From Phenylobacterium sp. J367 (GTDB taxonomy: Bacteria; Pseudomonadota; Alphaproteobacteria; Caulobacterales; Caulobacteraceae), in assembly GCF_024699985.1 (NCBI RefSeq), contig NZ_JAJONA010000001.1, forward strand, positions 3,354,501 through 3,418,500: a stretch of 64,000 nt of DNA. The letters run 5' to 3'. This document shows, piece by piece, positions 28,715 through 38,983 of the stretch. The notes under the pieces were generated by a model. The model ran no database searches and was not told the DNA's origin. It saw only the letters and a program-made list of their open reading frames with translations. The stretch's first letter is position 1. The number at the start of each line of letters is the position of its first letter. The position numbers and the translations under genes were made by a program.

Positions 28715-30806
28715 ATGAATGCGCGCGTCCTTGCGACCTTGTTGGCCGGAGTTTTCCTGATGGGGGCCGCCCCGAACGACGATCCCTACACCTGGATGGA
28801 GGAGATCGAGGGGACCCGCGCCCTCGAATGGGCCAAGGCCGAGAACGCCCGCTCGCTGCCGCAGCTGCAGAACGACCCGCGCTACAAGGGCCTCTACGAG
28901 GACGCCCTGAAGATCGCCACGGCCACCGACCGGATCCCGGCCGTCCGCTTCGCCGACGACGGGACGCTGCGCGACTTCTGGCAGGACCGCGAGCATGTCC
29001 GCGGCATCTGGCGGACGACCAGCGTCGAGAGCTACCGCACCGGCAAGCCCGAGTGGAAGACGATCATCGACGTCGACGCACTCGCCAAGGCGGAGAACGC
29101 CAACTGGGTCTGGCACGGGGCCGACTGCCTGCCGCCCGACGGCCGCCTCTGCTTGGTGGCGCTGTCCGACGGGGGCAAGGACGCCGAGATCGTCCGCGAG
29201 TTCGACATCGCCACCGGCAAGTTCGTGGACGGCGGCTTCCGCCTGCCCGAGGGCAAGCACCGCTACGACTGGGTGGACAAGGACACGCTCGCCGTCGCGA
29301 CCGAATGGGAGAAGGGCCAGGTCACGACCTCCGGCTATCCCTATGTCCTCAAGCTGCTGAAGCGCGGCCAGCCGCTGTCGGCGGCGAAGGAGGTGTTCCG
29401 CGGCGACGCCAAGGACGGCGGCTACGGCGTCTCGTCCATCGTGCTGCGCGATCCGGACGGCAAGGTGCAGGCGATCCTGGCGCACCGGCCGCTCGATACC
29501 TTCAACGCCGAGCACTACCTGATCACCGAGGCCGGGCCGAAGAAGCTCGACCTGCCGTCCAAGGCCAGCGTCCAGGGCTATGTCGCCGGCCGGCTGCTGG
29601 TCAGCCTCGAGCAGGACTGGGCGGCCAAGGGCTTCAAGGAGGGGCGATCTCCTCGACTTCGACCTCGCGGCCGTGAAGGCCAACCCGTCGAACCTCTCGG
29701 CGAAGCTGGTGCTCCGGCCGACCGAAAGCCAGGCCATCGAGCAGGTGGCGACGACCCGCAACCGGCTGGTGGTGGCGCTCTACGACAACGTGAAGGGCCA
29801 GATCGTCACCTTCGCGCGGAAGGGCGACGCCTGGACCTCGCGCAAGCTCGACCTGCCGAAGGACTCCACCATCCAGATTGGCTCGACCACCGACCATGAC
29901 GACCGGATGATCGTCATCGCCACCAGCTACCTGACGCCGACCCAGCAGTTCCTGGCCGACGCCGCCCAGGGCGAGCCGGTGGTGCTGCGCACCATGCCGG
30001 CCCGCTTCGACGCCTCGAAGCACGTCGTGGAGCAGAACTGGGCGACCTCGAAGGACGGCACCAAGGTCCCGTACTTCGTGGTCCGGCCCAAGGACCTGAA
30101 GTTCGACGGCCAGGCGCCGACCCTGCTCTATGCCTACGGCGGCTTCCTCTCGAGCCAGACCCCGGCCTATGCGGCCACCGTCGGCAAGCTCTGGCTGGAG
30201 AAGGGCGGCGTCTACGTCGTCGCCAACATCCGCGGCGGCGGCGAGTTCGGCCCGCGCTGGCACAACGCCGGCCTGAAGCTGAACCGCATGCGGGTCTATG
30301 ACGACTTCTTCGCCGTCTCCGAGGACCTGATCGCGAAGAAGATCACCAGCCCGCGCCGCCTCGGCATCATGGGCGGCTCCAACGGTGGCCTGCTCATGGG
30401 CGTGGCGCTGACCAAGCGGCCGGAGCTGTACAATGCGGTGGTGATCCAGGTGCCGCTGTTCGACATGATCGCCTACACCCGCATCGGCGCCGGCGCCTCC
30501 TGGGTCGGGGAGTACGGCGACCCGGCCGTGCCGGCCGAGCGGGCGGTGATCGAGAGCTATTCCCCGTACCAGAACCTGAAGGCCGGCCAGAAATACCCCC
30601 GCGTGCTGTTGGAGACCTCGACCAAGGACGACCGCGTGCACCCGGCCCATGCCCGCAAGGCCGGCGCCCGCCTGAAGGAGCTGGGGTACGACTTCCTCTA
30701 CTACGAGAACATCGACGGGGGTCACGCCGCGGCCGCGAACCTCAACGAGCGGGCCATGCGACAGGCGCTGGAATACACCTACCTGTCGCAGCAGCTGATG
30801 GACTGA
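28715..30806 (+). CDS. Prolyl oligopeptidase-family serine peptidase, S9 (frameshifted)
   Basis: An exported peptidase of about 697 residues that cuts after proline in short peptides. It begins MNARVLATLLAGVFLMGAAP, a signal peptide, then DDPYTWMEEIEGTRALEWAK, the standard start of the family. The beta-propeller spans about 60-440, and the hydrolase domain shows Ser in MGGSNGGLLMG (about 555), Asp in TKDDRVHPAHARK (about 639) and His in IDGGHAAA (about 670). One extra G in 29641-29644 breaks the frame, and its removal gives KEGDLLDFDLAA. The downstream TPR gene starts nine bases after its stop. Confidence 0.88.
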
Positions 30807-30814
30807 CGCCGGCC

Positions 30815-31999
30815 GTGAGCGAGCTTGCCGCGCGCTTCGCCGAGGCGGCGCGTCACCACCAGCAGGGCCGGCTTCCCGAGGCGGAGGCCGGCTACCGCGC
30901 CGTGCTGGCGGGGCAGGGGGATCACCTGGGGGCGCTCGCCAACCTGGGCTCCCTGCTCAGGGCCCAGGACCGGGTGCTCGAGGCCGAGGCGCCGCTGGTC
31001 GCCGCCGTGGCGCTCGCGCCGCCCGGTGACCTCCGGCCCCTGGTCAACCTCGCCAACCTCTACCGGCGGGTCGCCCGCTGGAACGAGGCGGCGGGACTCT
31101 ACGACCGGGTGATCGCCGCCGGCGCGGCGACGCCCGACCTGCTGCAGGACGCCGCGGACGCCCTTCTGGGGGCCGGCCGACTGGAGGACGGCTGGCGGCT
31201 GAAGGACGCGCGGCCCAACCTGCAGGTCCGGCGGGGGCAGGGGATCGGCTGTCCCGAGTGGCGCGGCGAGCCCCTGGCCGGACGCTCGCTCCTCCTGCTG
31301 CCGGAGCAGGGCTTCGGCGACCAGATCCAGGCGATCCGCTATGTGCCGCGGCTGAAGGCGATGGGCGCGGGACGCGTGACGGTGCTGGCCCAGGCTCCGC
31401 TCGTGCGGCTCCTGGCGGCCATGCCCGGCGTCGACGCGGTGATCGCCTGCGGGCCCGACGAGACCGTGCCCGTGCCGGCGCACGACCTCTGGACCATGCC
31501 GTTCTCTCTCCCGCTGCACGTGGGCGGGCTGCCATCGCCGCCCTATCTCGCGACGCCGGACGCGGCGAAGGCCAGATGGCGGGACTTCGCGGAGGGCCGG
31601 ATCGGCGTCGTCTGGCACGGCAATCCGGCCCAGCCGGTGGAGCGCTACCGCGGACTGCCGTCCCCGGACCTGTTGGCGCCGCTCGCCCGCCACGGCGCGC
31701 TGGCGGACCTGCAGGATCCGCGCGGCGACTTCGCCGACACCGCCGCGATTCTCGACCGGCTCGACCTGGTGATCACGACGGACACGGCCATGGCGCACCT
31801 GGCCGGGGCGCTGGGGCGGCCCTGCTTCGTCATGCTGCCCTACATCGCCCTGGATTGGCGCTGGGCCGACGGCCGGCGGACGCCCTGGTATCCGGAGCTG
31901 AAGCTCTTCCGCCAGCCGGCGCCCGGCGACTGGGCGAGCGTCGTCGCAGCGATGGACGCCGCGCTGGAAGGTCGATTGTCGGGAAATTTGGAGGCCTGA
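30815..31999 (+). CDS. TPR-repeat protein with a glycosyltransferase-like C-terminal domain
   Basis: A 394-residue cytosolic protein. The N-terminal third holds tetratricopeptide repeats (AEAARHHQQGRLPEAEAGYR, AEAPLVAAVALAPPGDLRPL, YDRVIAAGAATPDLLQDAAD). The C-terminal part looks like the GT-B glycosyltransferase domain often fused to TPRs in Caulobacterales: LLLLPEQGFGDQIQAIRY, IGVVWHGNP, and ITTDTAMAHLAGALGRP, which is the nucleotide-sugar end of the GT9/GT41-like fold. Such proteins glycosylate flagellin or surface polymers in relatives, but no flagellar gene is near. The GTG start has no good ribosome binding site and may depend on coupling to the upstream gene. The stop lies inside the tRNA-Cys gene of the other strand. 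Confidence 0.8.
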   Translation: MSELAARFAEAARHHQQGRLPEAEAGYRAVLAGQGDHLGALANLGSLLRAQDRVLEAEAPLVAAVALAPPGDLRPLVNLANLYRRVARWNEAAGLYDRVIAAGAATPDLLQDAADALLGAGRLEDGWRLKDARPNLQVRRGQGIGCPEWRGEPLAGRSLLLLPEQGFGDQIQAIRYVPRLKAMGAGRVTVLAQAPLVRLLAAMPGVDAVIACGPDETVPVPAHDLWTMPFSLPLHVGGLPSPPYLATPDAAKARWRDFAEGRIGVVWHGNPAQPVERYRGLPSPDLLAPLARHGALADLQDPRGDFADTAAILDRLDLVITTDTAMAHLAGALGRPCFVMLPYIALDWRWADGRRTPWYPELKLFRQPAPGDWASVVAAMDAALEGRLSGNLEA

Positions 32000-32062
32000 C
32001 CGGGAATCGAACCCGGGTTCACGGATTTGCAGTCCGGTGCGTCACCACTCCGCCATCAGGCC
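31989..32062 (-). tRNA. tRNA-Cys (GCA)
   Basis: The minus strand folds as a complete tRNA with acceptor stem GGCCTGA/TCAGGCC, discriminator T and encoded CCA. The anticodon loop CTGCAAATC gives anticodon GCA, and the T arm contains GGTTCGATTCC. The length is 74. Its 3' end overlaps the last 11 bases of the convergent TPR gene. Confidence 0.96.
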
Positions 32063-32210
32063 GCCTCTCGGGCGCCGCGGCGTCCGAGAAGACGCGCTGG
32101 CTAACAGAACCGTCCGCCCGGAGCAACGTCTGTCAGCGGGCCGCATTGCGTGAGGCCGCGACGCAGACCTATAAGCCCGGCACGATCTCCGCTTGCGTCT
32201 CGAGGACTAG

Positions 32211-32777
32211 ATGGCCGATCTCGCCGCCGCCCGCCTGAACATGGTGGAAAGCCAGGTGCGCACCCAGGACGTCACCGACGTGCGCCTCCATGACGTGATG
32301 CGGGCCCTGCCGCGCGAGCAGTTCGCCCCGGCCGGCAAGGCCTACCTGGCCTACGCCGACATCGAGGTGGAATATGCGCCGGGCCGCTTCCTCCTGAAGC
32401 CGCGCGACGTCTCCAAGCTGCTGCAGGAACTGCGTCCCATGCCGGGCGAGCGGACGCTGGCCATCGCGGCGCCCTACGCGGGCGCGGTGGTGGAGGGCCT
32501 CGGCCTCAGCGTCGACCGCGTCGACGGCGAGGACCTGACGGCGGTGAGCGGCGAGTACGACTGCATCGTGTGCGAGGGCGCGGTCGCCAAGGCGCCGCAG
32601 GCCTGGCTCGACGCCCTGGCGCCCGGCGGCCGCCTGGCGGTGGTGGAGCGCGACGGTCCGGTCGGCAAGGCGTGCATCTACCTGCGCACCGAGGACGGGA
32701 TCGGTCGACGTGAGCTCTTCGACGCGACGCCGCCGGTCCTCGAAGGCTTCGAGGCTCAACACGGTTTCGCCTTTTAA
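32211..32777 (+). CDS. Pcm-like protein (protein-L-isoaspartate methyltransferase family), probably inactive
   Basis: A 188-residue protein related to protein-L-isoaspartate O-methyltransferase, starting MADLAAARLNMVESQVRTQD. The N-terminal and substrate-side region is recognisable (ALPREQFAPAGKAYLAYADI, then APGRFLLKPRDVSKLLQEL). The SAM-binding loop, however, reads RTLAIAAPYAGAVVEGLG instead of the glycine-rich G-x-G-x-G of active enzymes, and the protein is shorter than the usual 205-220. It may bind rather than methylate. It sits 125 bases before tolC, a pairing that recurs in alphaproteobacteria as far as I know. Confidence 0.78.
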   Translation: MADLAAARLNMVESQVRTQDVTDVRLHDVMRALPREQFAPAGKAYLAYADIEVEYAPGRFLLKPRDVSKLLQELRPMPGERTLAIAAPYAGAVVEGLGLSVDRVDGEDLTAVSGEYDCIVCEGAVAKAPQAWLDALAPGGRLAVVERDGPVGKACIYLRTEDGIGRRELFDATPPVLEGFEAQHGFAF

Positions 32778-32902
32778 GTGGGCTTGAAACACCTGGGAAA
32801 CTCCCGGGTGAAAAAAGCTTAAGGTGACGCCCGGTTGGTCTTGGCCTTAGGCAAAGTCATATAGGGCTACAGTCTCTCTTGCCTAAATATCGGGGATATC
32901 TG

Positions 32903-34441
32903 ATGTCGAAGAGCCTTCGCGGCCGCCTGATGGCCGCGATCTTCAGCGTGGGGGCCGCAGGCGCCGTCGCCGCGCCCGTCGCCGCTGAGACCCTCGCCGA
33001 CGCCATCGCCGCGGCCTACGAGAGCAATCCGACGCTGCAGGCCCAGCGCGCCAGCCAGCGCGCGCTGGACGAAAGCTACGTCCAGGCCCGCACGGGCTGG
33101 CGCCCGACGCTGAACGTATCTGGCCAGGCCGCCTGGTCCGACGTGCGGACGCCGCGCGAGGCGCTGACCAGCCCGCTGCAGCGCACGATCGTCGACGGGA
33201 ACTCCGGCTCGACCACGATCACCTTCTCCCAGCCGATCTGGACGGGCGGCCGGGTGGCCGCGGCGGTCTCGGCCGCCAACGCCGACGTGCTGGCCGGCCG
33301 CGAGAACCTGCGCCGGATCGAGGCCCAGGTGCTCGGCCAGGTGATCACCGCCTATGCCGACGTCCGGCGTGACCAGGAAGCCGTGCTCATCCGTCAGGAG
33401 AACGTCTCGGTCCTGCAGCGCCAGCTCGACGAGTCCAACGCCCGCTTCGAGGTCGGCGAGATCACCCGCACCGACGTCGCCCAGTCGCAGGCCCGCCTGG
33501 CGGCCGCCCAGTCGCTGCTGGAAAGCACCCAGGCCCAGCTCGGCAACAGCCGGTCGAACTATGCCACGGTCGTCGGCCGCAACCCGGGCACCCTGGAGCC
33601 CGAGCCGTCGCTGGCCTTCCTGCTGCCGCCGACGGTCGACGAGGCCTTCCAGGTGGCCGAGCAGTACAGTCCGCTGCTGCGCGGCCAGCAGTATGCGGAA
33701 GCCGCCAGCCGGGCGCGTCTCGCCGGCGCCCACGCGGAGCGCCTGCCGAACGTGGCGGTCTCCAGCACCACGCGTTTCGGGCCGGCGCCATTGGATCCCT
33801 TCGAACGCGGGCTCTACCCGCGCGAGACCGTGACCGCCATCGGCGTCACGGTGCCGCTCTTCTCGGGCGGGCTGGTGTCCTCGCGAATCCGTGCGGCCTC
33901 GGAGCGCAACAACGCCGACCGGATCAACGTCGAGACCCAGCGCCGCACGGTGCTGCAGCAGGTCACCCAGGCCTGGAACCAGTTGATCGCGTCCAGGGCC
34001 AACATTGCCTCGACCGCCGAGCAGGTGCGCGCCGCCCAGATCGCCGCCGAAGGCACGCGCCAGGAGCAGCAGGTCGGCCTGCGGACCACCATCGACGTGC
34101 TGAACGCCGAGCAGGAGCTGCGCGCCGGCCAGCTCGCCCAGGTGACCGCCCGCCGCGACGAATATGTCGCCGCCGCCAGCGTGATCTCCGCCATGGGCCG
34201 TCTCGAAGGCCGCAACCTGGTGCCGACCGTGCCGCAGTACGACGCCAGCCGGAACTTCCGGAAGCTGCGGATCACCTGGGGCTGGGTGCCCTGGGAAGAG
34301 CCCATCGCCATCATCGACCGCACGGTGGCCCTGCCGCCGACACCGCATCCGGCGGAGAAGGCGGTCGAGGCGCCGATCGGTCCCGGACTGCAGCCGCCGC
34401 CTGTCGCCCAGCCGGCGCCGGGTGTTGCGACACAGCCCTAG
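32903..34441 (+). CDS. tolC: TolC-family outer-membrane channel (RsaF-like)
   Basis: The outer-membrane duct for type I secretion and drug efflux; trimers span the outer membrane and periplasm. The 512-residue precursor has a signal peptide ending AAPVAA-ETL, then ADAIAAAYESNPTLQAQRAS, the standard start of the first long helix. Two structural repeats follow (ITFSQPIWTGGRVAAAVSAA and VTVPLFSGGLVSSRIRAASE). The C-terminal segment is low-complexity proline-rich (about 460-512). The ATG at 32903 has GGGGA about seven bases before it. It is the plausible exit channel for the RTX proteins at 15.2 and 53.1 kb and for the RND pump at 7.4 kb. A possible promoter lies at about 32835-32865 (TTGGTC, then TATAGG). 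Confidence 0.92.
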   Translation: MSKSLRGRLMAAIFSVGAAGAVAAPVAAETLADAIAAAYESNPTLQAQRASQRALDESYVQARTGWRPTLNVSGQAAWSDVRTPREALTSPLQRTIVDGNSGSTTITFSQPIWTGGRVAAAVSAANADVLAGRENLRRIEAQVLGQVITAYADVRRDQEAVLIRQENVSVLQRQLDESNARFEVGEITRTDVAQSQARLAAAQSLLESTQAQLGNSRSNYATVVGRNPGTLEPEPSLAFLLPPTVDEAFQVAEQYSPLLRGQQYAEAASRARLAGAHAERLPNVAVSSTTRFGPAPLDPFERGLYPRETVTAIGVTVPLFSGGLVSSRIRAASERNNADRINVETQRRTVLQQVTQAWNQLIASRANIASTAEQVRAAQIAAEGTRQEQQVGLRTTIDVLNAEQELRAGQLAQVTARRDEYVAAASVISAMGRLEGRNLVPTVPQYDASRNFRKLRITWGWVPWEEPIAIIDRTVALPPTPHPAEKAVEAPIGPGLQPPPVAQPAPGVATQP

Positions 34442-34552
34442 GCGGTCATTCGCGCGGCAGGCGAATTTGGTCCTGTCGCGCAAATTGCAGGATTGGCCGG
34501 GCGCGCTTAGGCTGCGTCTCAGGGATTCTCTCTAGAGCGGCGGTCCGACCCC

Positions 34553-35153
34553 ATGTCCGAGCAGTCTTCGCAAGAACCGACGATGGAGGAGATCCTGGCC
34601 TCCATCCGCCGGATCATCTCCGAGGACGACGCGCCTGCCGCCGAGGCCAAGGACGCTGCGCCCGCCGGTGAGGAACCTCCCGCCGAGGCGGCGCCGGCCG
34701 ACGAGCCGGTGGCCGAGGCCGCTCCGGAACCTGAGCCGGCGCCCCGAACCCGAGCCCGAGCCGGTCGCCGCCGCCGCTGCCGCGGAGCCGGACGCGGAGG
34801 ACGACGACGCCCTGGAGCTGACCGACAAGGTCGAGACCCACGGCGACCTCGACGTCTACACGCCGCCGGCGCCGGAACCCGAGCCCGCGCCCGCGCCGGT
34901 CGCCGCTGCGGCGCCAGCCCCGGCTGCCGCCGACGCCCTGGTCGGCGCCGTGGCCGCCAGCGCGGCCGCCACCGCCTTCGGACGCCTGACGGCGGCCATC
35001 GAGATGCCGGCCCACGGCCGCACGCTCGAGGACGTGGTCCGCGAACTGCTCCGCCCGATGCTCCAGCAGTGGCTGGACGACAACCTGCCGGCCATCGTCC
35101 AGACCGCCGTCGACGCCGAGGTCGAGCGCATCGCCCGCGGCCGAGTACGCTGA
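34553..35153 (+). CDS. popZ: Cell-pole organising protein PopZ (frameshifted)
   Basis: PopZ forms a gel-like matrix at the cell pole and tethers the ParB/parS centromere and many cell-cycle proteins. The conserved N-terminal helix MSEQSSQEPTMEEILASIRR is present, as is the acidic proline-rich linker (repeats of PEPEPAP) and the C-terminal oligomerisation domain GRTLEDVVRELLRPMLQQW...DAEVERIARGR. Linker and C-domain fall in different frames: removing one C from 34742-34745 gives EPAPEPEPEPVAAAAA and joins them, for a protein of about 199 residues. The promoter region has one GANTC site (34524) and an inverted repeat AATTTG-N11-CAAATT (34464-34486). It precedes valS. Confidence 0.92.
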
Positions 35154-35162
35154 TCTCCAACA

Positions 35163-35270
35163 CCGCTCATCCCGGCGAAAGCCGGGACCCATGCGGCGTC
35201 GGCGGACGCGCGGCCTAGAGAGCCCTTCCCGAGATTCAGCTTGGGTCCCGGCTTTCGCCGGGATGAGCGG
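35163..35270. repeat. 29-bp perfect inverted repeat (REP-like) between popZ and valS
   Basis: The arm at 35163-35191 is the exact reverse complement of 35242-35270, with a 50-base spacer. Each arm contains its own small palindrome (TCCCGGCGAAAGCCGGGA). This form, two facing copies of a unit with an internal hairpin, is typical of repetitive extragenic palindromes. I did not find another copy in the window. Confidence 0.8.
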
Positions 35271-35305
35271 GTGTGTATGCACCGCTCTCGCAACAAAGCT
35301 GACCC

Positions 35306-37970
35306 ATGCTCGACAAGAATTTCGACCCCAAGACCGCCGAACCGCGCCTCTACGCCGCCTGGGAGGCCTCGGGCGGCTTCGCGCCGACCGACGACCCGGC
35401 CGCCGAGCCGTTCTCCATCGTCATCCCGCCGCCGAACGTGACGGGATCGCTGCACATCGGGCACGCGCTGAACAACACCCTTCAGGACGTGCTGATCCGG
35501 TTCGAGCGCATGCGTGGGAAGGCGGCCCTGTGGCTGCCAGGCACGGACCACGCGGGCATCGCCACCCAGATGGTGGTCGAGCGCCAGCTCGCCGAGCAGG
35601 GCAACCAGAGCCGCCGCGACATGGGCCGCGACGACTTCGTCGCCAAGGTCTGGGAGTGGAAGGCCAAGTCCGGCGGGACCATCGTCAACCAGCTGCGCCG
35701 GCTGGGCGCCTCCTGCGACTGGAGCCGCGAACGCTTCACCCTGGACGAGGGCCTGTCGGCCGCCGTCCGCAAGGTGTTCCTCACGCTCTACAAGGAGAAG
35801 CTGATCTACCGCGACAAGCGGCTGGTGAACTGGGATCCGCATTTCCAGACGGCGATCTCCGACCTGGAGGTCGAGCAGCGCGAGGTCGACGGCCACTACT
35901 GGCACTTCGCCTATCCGCTGGAGGACGGCTCCGGCGAGATCGTCGTGGCCACGACGCGTCCCGAGACCATGCTGGGCGACACCGCCGTCGCGGTCCACCC
36001 GAGCGACGAGCGCTACAAGGCGCTGGTCGGCAAGGCCGTGCGCCTGCCGATCGTCAACCGGCCGATCCCGATCATCGCCGACGAATATCCGGACCCCGAG
36101 AAGGGCTCGGGCGCCGTGAAGATCACGCCGGCCCACGACTTCAACGACTTCGCGGTCGGCAAGCGGCACAACCTGCCGATGATCAACGTCTTCGACGACT
36201 TCGCGAAGCTGAACGACAACGTCCCCGTGGAGTACCGCGGCCTGGACCGGTTCGCGGCCCGCAAGAAGGTGGTCGAGGCGTTCGAGGCCCTGGGCCTGCT
36301 GCGCGAGGTCGAGAAGACCCGCCACACCGTGCCGCACGGCGACCGCTCCGGCGTCGTCGTCGAGCCCTACCTGACCGACCAGTGGTACGTCGCCGCCGAC
36401 GTGCTGGCCCGCGACGCGATCAAGGCGGTGGAGGACGACCGCACCGTCTTCGTGCCGAAGAACTGGGAGAAGACCTACTTCGAGTGGATGCGGAACATCC
36501 AGCCGTGGTGCGTCTCACGCCAGCTCTGGTGGGGCCACCGCATACCGGCGTGGTTCGGACCGGACGGGAAGTGCTTCGTCGCGGAGACTGAGGCCGAGGC
36601 GAAGCGGCAGGCCCGCGAGCTCTACGGCCGCGACGAGCCGCTGCGCCAGGACGAGGACGTCCTCGACACCTGGTTCTCTTCGGCGCTCTGGCCGTTCTCG
36701 ACGCTGGGCTGGCCGGAGGACACCGAGGACCTGCGCCGGTTCTACCCGACCCACACCCTGATCACCGGCTTCGACATCATCTTCTTCTGGGTCGCCCGGA
36801 TGATGATGCAGGGTCTGCACTTCATGGGCGAGGTGCCGTTCCGGCGGGTGTTCATCAACGCGCTCGTCCGCGACGCCTCGGGCGCGAAGATGTCGAAGTC
36901 CAAGGGCAACGTCATGGACCCCCTCGAACTCGTCGACGAGTTCGGGGCCGACGCGCTTCGCTTCACCCTGACCGCCATGTCGGGCGCCGCGCGCGACATC
37001 AAGCTCTCGAAGCAACGCATTGAGGGCTATCGCAATTTCGGCACCAAGCTGTGGAACGCCACGCGCTTCGCCCAGATGAACGGCTGCCAGCGGGCCGCGG
37101 GCTTCGACCCGGCGCAGGTGCAGGTTCCGCTGAACCGCTGGATTGTCGGCGAGACGGCCCGCACCGCCCAGACGGTCACGGCGGCGCTCGCCGACTGCGG
37201 CTTCGACCAGGCGGCCGACGCGCTCTACAAGTTCATCTGGCGCCAGTTCTGCGACTGGTACGTGGAGCTCGCCAAGCCGATCCTCAACGGCGACGACGAA
37301 GTCGCCAAGGCCGAGACCCAGGCGACCGCCGCCTGGGCGCTCGACCAGATCCTGATCCTGCTGCATCCGGTCATGCCGTTCCTCACCGAGGAGCTGTGGG
37401 GCCAGACGGCCGACCTGGGCGCGACGCGGGCCCACGAGGGGCTTCCTGATGACCGCGCCCTGGCCGCAGCTCGGCGACGCCCTGATCGACCGACGGGCCG
37501 ACGCCGAGATCGAGCTGCTGATCGAGACCATCTCGGAAGGCCGCTCGGTCCGCTCCGAGCTGAACGTGCCGCCGTCGGCCAAGCCGGCCCTGCTGGTGGT
37601 CGAGGCCACCGACGCCCAGAAGAAGGTGCTGAAGGACGGCGCCTCGCTGATCGCCCGCCTCCTGCGGGTCGAGGAGGTCCGTTTCGTGGACGCCGCGCCG
37701 GAAGGGTCGATCCCCTACGTCGTGGATGGCGCGACCCTGGCCCTGCCGGTGGCCGAGTTCATCGACCTGGCCGCCGAACGCGCGCGCCTCGCCAAGGAGG
37801 TCGCCAGCCTCTCGGCCGACATCGACAAGACCGCCAAGAAGCTCGGCAACCCCGACTTCGTGGCCCGGGCTCCGGAAGAGGTCGTCGAGGAGAACCGCGA
37901 GCGCCTGGCCGAGGCCGAGACCGCCAGGGCCAAGCTGGAAGGCGCCCTGGCGCGCCTGGCGGCCGTCTAG
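35306..37970 (+). CDS. valS: Valyl-tRNA synthetase (frameshifted)
   Basis: Charges tRNA-Val with valine; essential. About 887 residues with the class I marks: SLHIGHALN (HIGH at 50-53) and AKMSKSKGN (about 529). The editing domain lies between them ([17 protein letters not shown]), followed by the anticodon-binding domain and a C-terminal coiled coil ([20 protein letters not shown]). One extra base near 37443-37446 splits off the last 175 residues, and its removal restores [16 protein letters not shown]. An essential gene broken this way argues strongly for sequence error. The stop overlaps that of the PepSY gene in CTAG. Confidence 0.95.
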
Positions 37971-38981
37971 CGGAACAGCTTCCGGCGGTAGGACTCAGCC
38001 CCGTAGAGCGACAGCGCCGCCAGGGATAGCCCGGCCAGGAAGGTGACCACCTTCCAGGGGGAGGCCGCCCACCTTCGAGGCATGGAGCGGCCAGAAGGTG
38101 TTGTAGACCTGCTGGGCGGGCGCCTGCGCCAGGGCGTCGTCGACCTTGAGGATGCGGCTGGTGGCCGGGTCGAGCCAGAGGCTGGTCCGGCCGTTGGCGT
38201 GCCACTCGGCGGGCTGGCGCACGCGGATCAGGGCGGGCTTGCCCGGCTTGGGGAAGGCGGCGATGCGGATCTCGGCGCCCGGGAACCGCGCCTGCGCCGC
38301 CGCGAAGGCCGCCGCCCAGTCCATCTCGCCGATCCCGGCCGCCGCCGGGGGCTTCATGCGCTCGAAGCCCATGGCCCTGGCATAGACCGCGTCCAGCGCG
38401 ACGCCCGAGCCGGTGAGGGCGACCAAGGCGGCGACCGGGGCGGCGACGATGCCGAGGTCCCGGTGCGCGCCGATCCAGCCGGCGCGCCGGTTGCGCATCG
38501 GCCAGAACTGCCAGCCGAAACTCCGCCAGGCGGGCAGCCAAAGGATCACGCCGGTCAGGATCATCAGCACCGCCAGGAAGCCGGCGGTCCCGGCGACCGT
38601 CGTGCCCGTGTCGCCGGCCAGCAGGTGGTGGTGCAGGTCGAACAGCCAGTCGACCACGCGCTCGTTCTTGCCCCACGCCTGGACGCGCGCTCCCGAGCCT
38701 GCGGCGACGTAGCCGCCGCCATCGGGGCCCAGCACCTCGTGCACGCCGATCGCCGGCCCCGCGAAGATCACCGAGGTCGCCGCCGGGAACTGGGCCTCGG
38801 CCGCCCGCATGGCCCGGGCGGCCTCGTCCGGCGTCACCACGACGGCGGCGTCGGCTCCCGGCACGGTGGCGCGCAGCCATTGCGGCTTGAACACCAGGCC
38901 GGCGCCGGACAGCGCCATCGGGACGAGCAGCAGGCAGAGCACAAGCCCGCACCAGGCGTGCAGCTTGCGCAAGGTCCCCAT
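37967..38981 (-). CDS. PepSY-associated membrane protein (iron-uptake partner, frameshifted)
   Basis: An inner-membrane protein of about 337 residues with four to five helices ([20 protein letters not shown] at the start, [38 protein letters not shown], and [17 protein letters not shown] near the end). PepSY-type periplasmic segments lie between them. Relatives accompany TonB-dependent siderophore receptors and some reduce or release ferric siderophore iron. One extra G in 38057-38061 displaces the last helix; correction gives [12 protein letters not shown] and the terminus RRKLFR. It begins two bases after the receptor stop, so the two form an operon. Confidence 0.87.
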
Positions 38982-38983
38982 CC

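Noticed and set aside
32790..32810. Hairpin between the Pcm-like gene and tolC taken as a terminator
   Set aside because: The stem is real (9 bp) but is followed by A-rich sequence on the plus strand and lacks a U tract on either useful side.
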